This document shows, piece after piece, positions 5,779 through 5,987 of a DNA stretch of 5,987 nucleotides. The stretch lies in contig DQED01000179.1 of NCBI GenBank assembly GCA_003525525.1, positions 1 through 5,987 on the forward strand, in the 5' to 3' direction. The DNA is from Desulfovibrio sp. Lineage in GTDB: Bacteria; Desulfobacterota; Desulfovibrionia; Desulfovibrionales; Desulfovibrionaceae. The notes under the pieces were generated by a model that was not told the DNA's origin, ran no database searches, and saw only the letters and a program-made list of their open reading frames with translations. The translations under genes were made by a program, and so were the position numbers. The first letter of the stretch is position 1. Each line of letters starts with the position of its first letter.

Positions 5779-5987
5779 TCAGGGCAGGCTGACCGTGATG
5801 GAAAACGCCCCGGTCATGGCCCAGACGGGTTCGCCCACTTCCAGGCGCATGTTGGCCAGGCTCTCCGGTGTGACGACGGAGCAGACACGGGCTCCGTCCT
5901 CGAGCTGCACCACCACCTCGGCCGTGTCCGCGCCGACCATGATGCGTTCGACCACGCCGTGGAAGCGGTTGGGGCCCGCGGCAGCGC
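5779..5987 (-). CDS. TOBE/Mop-type molybdate- or tungstate-binding domain protein, C-terminal part
   Basis: The frame is open from the window edge to a TGA at 5781-5779, giving the last 69 residues; the N-terminus is outside. The sequence starts AAAGPNRFHGVVERIMVGADT and goes on with AEVVVQLEDGARVCSVVTPES, then LEVGEPVWAMTGAFSITVSLP at the very end. This follows the TOBE (Mop) pattern: N-R-x-x-G-x-V at the start, AEV-V strand, S-V-V-T-x-E-S oxyanion-binding turn, and a final hydrophobic strand after G-x-x-V-x-A. Such domains bind molybdate or tungstate, either as small storage Mop proteins or as the C-terminal part of ModE-like regulators or ModC-type ATPases. Which of these it is depends on the missing part; a ModE-like regulator or short Mop protein is more likely than a transporter ATPase given the single terminal domain seen. 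It lies 25 bases upstream of the kinase on the same strand, probably in one transcript. Confidence 0.8.
   Translation of the reverse strand, partial: AAAGPNRFHGVVERIMVGADTAEVVVQLEDGARVCSVVTPESLANMRLEVGEPVWAMTGAFSITVSLP

Noticed and set aside
3927..5792. 621-codon open frame on the plus strand opposite the kinase gene
   Set aside because: It is antisense to a kinase with complete motifs, and its translation is low-complexity and rich in G, A, D and R with no recognisable domain; long antisense frames are usual in GC-rich genes.

Overview
The window is high-GC bacterial DNA that reads like a sulfate-reducing deltaproteobacterium of the Desulfovibrio type. This placement is inferred from base composition, a histidine kinase with c-type heme motifs (including the CX4CH spacing familiar from Desulfovibrio cytochromes) and a stand-alone response regulator. 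No rRNA, tRNA, CRISPR array, insertion sequence or phage gene is visible, and the coding density is that of ordinary chromosome.

Left part, plus strand: the 3' two thirds of an aspartate-semialdehyde dehydrogenase gene (asd, 1-669), a hairpin terminator (702-741), then a fold-type IV PLP aminotransferase (757-1698). Both concern amino-acid metabolism, but the terminator lies directly between them. A 118-base convergent junction follows; it carries a perfect GC-rich palindrome that looks like a dispersed intergenic repeat.

Right part, all minus strand, read from right to left: the C-terminal end of a TOBE/Mop-type (molybdate or tungstate binding) protein cut by the window edge (5779-5987); a 790-residue membrane histidine kinase with a periplasmic sensor domain holding two heme c attachment motifs, then HAMP, two PAS domains and a HisKA/HATPase core (3381-5753); a 239-base gap with an AT-rich island and several hairpins; a 118-residue receiver-only response regulator (2785-3141); and an AraC-family regulator (1817-2692) with what looks like its own promoter, placed so that the transcript could be leaderless.

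The likely logic of the right half is a redox signalling unit. The TOBE gene and the kinase are 25 bases apart and probably cotranscribed. The kinase would sense redox state or a heme ligand in the periplasm and pass phosphate to the nearby single-domain receiver, which must act through a partner because it has no output domain. Whether the AraC regulator belongs to the same circuit is open: a strong hairpin and a promoter-like sequence separate it from the receiver gene. The most noteworthy items are the diheme kinase with an additional cytoplasmic cysteine cluster, the structured gap between kinase and receiver, and the possible leaderless araC start.
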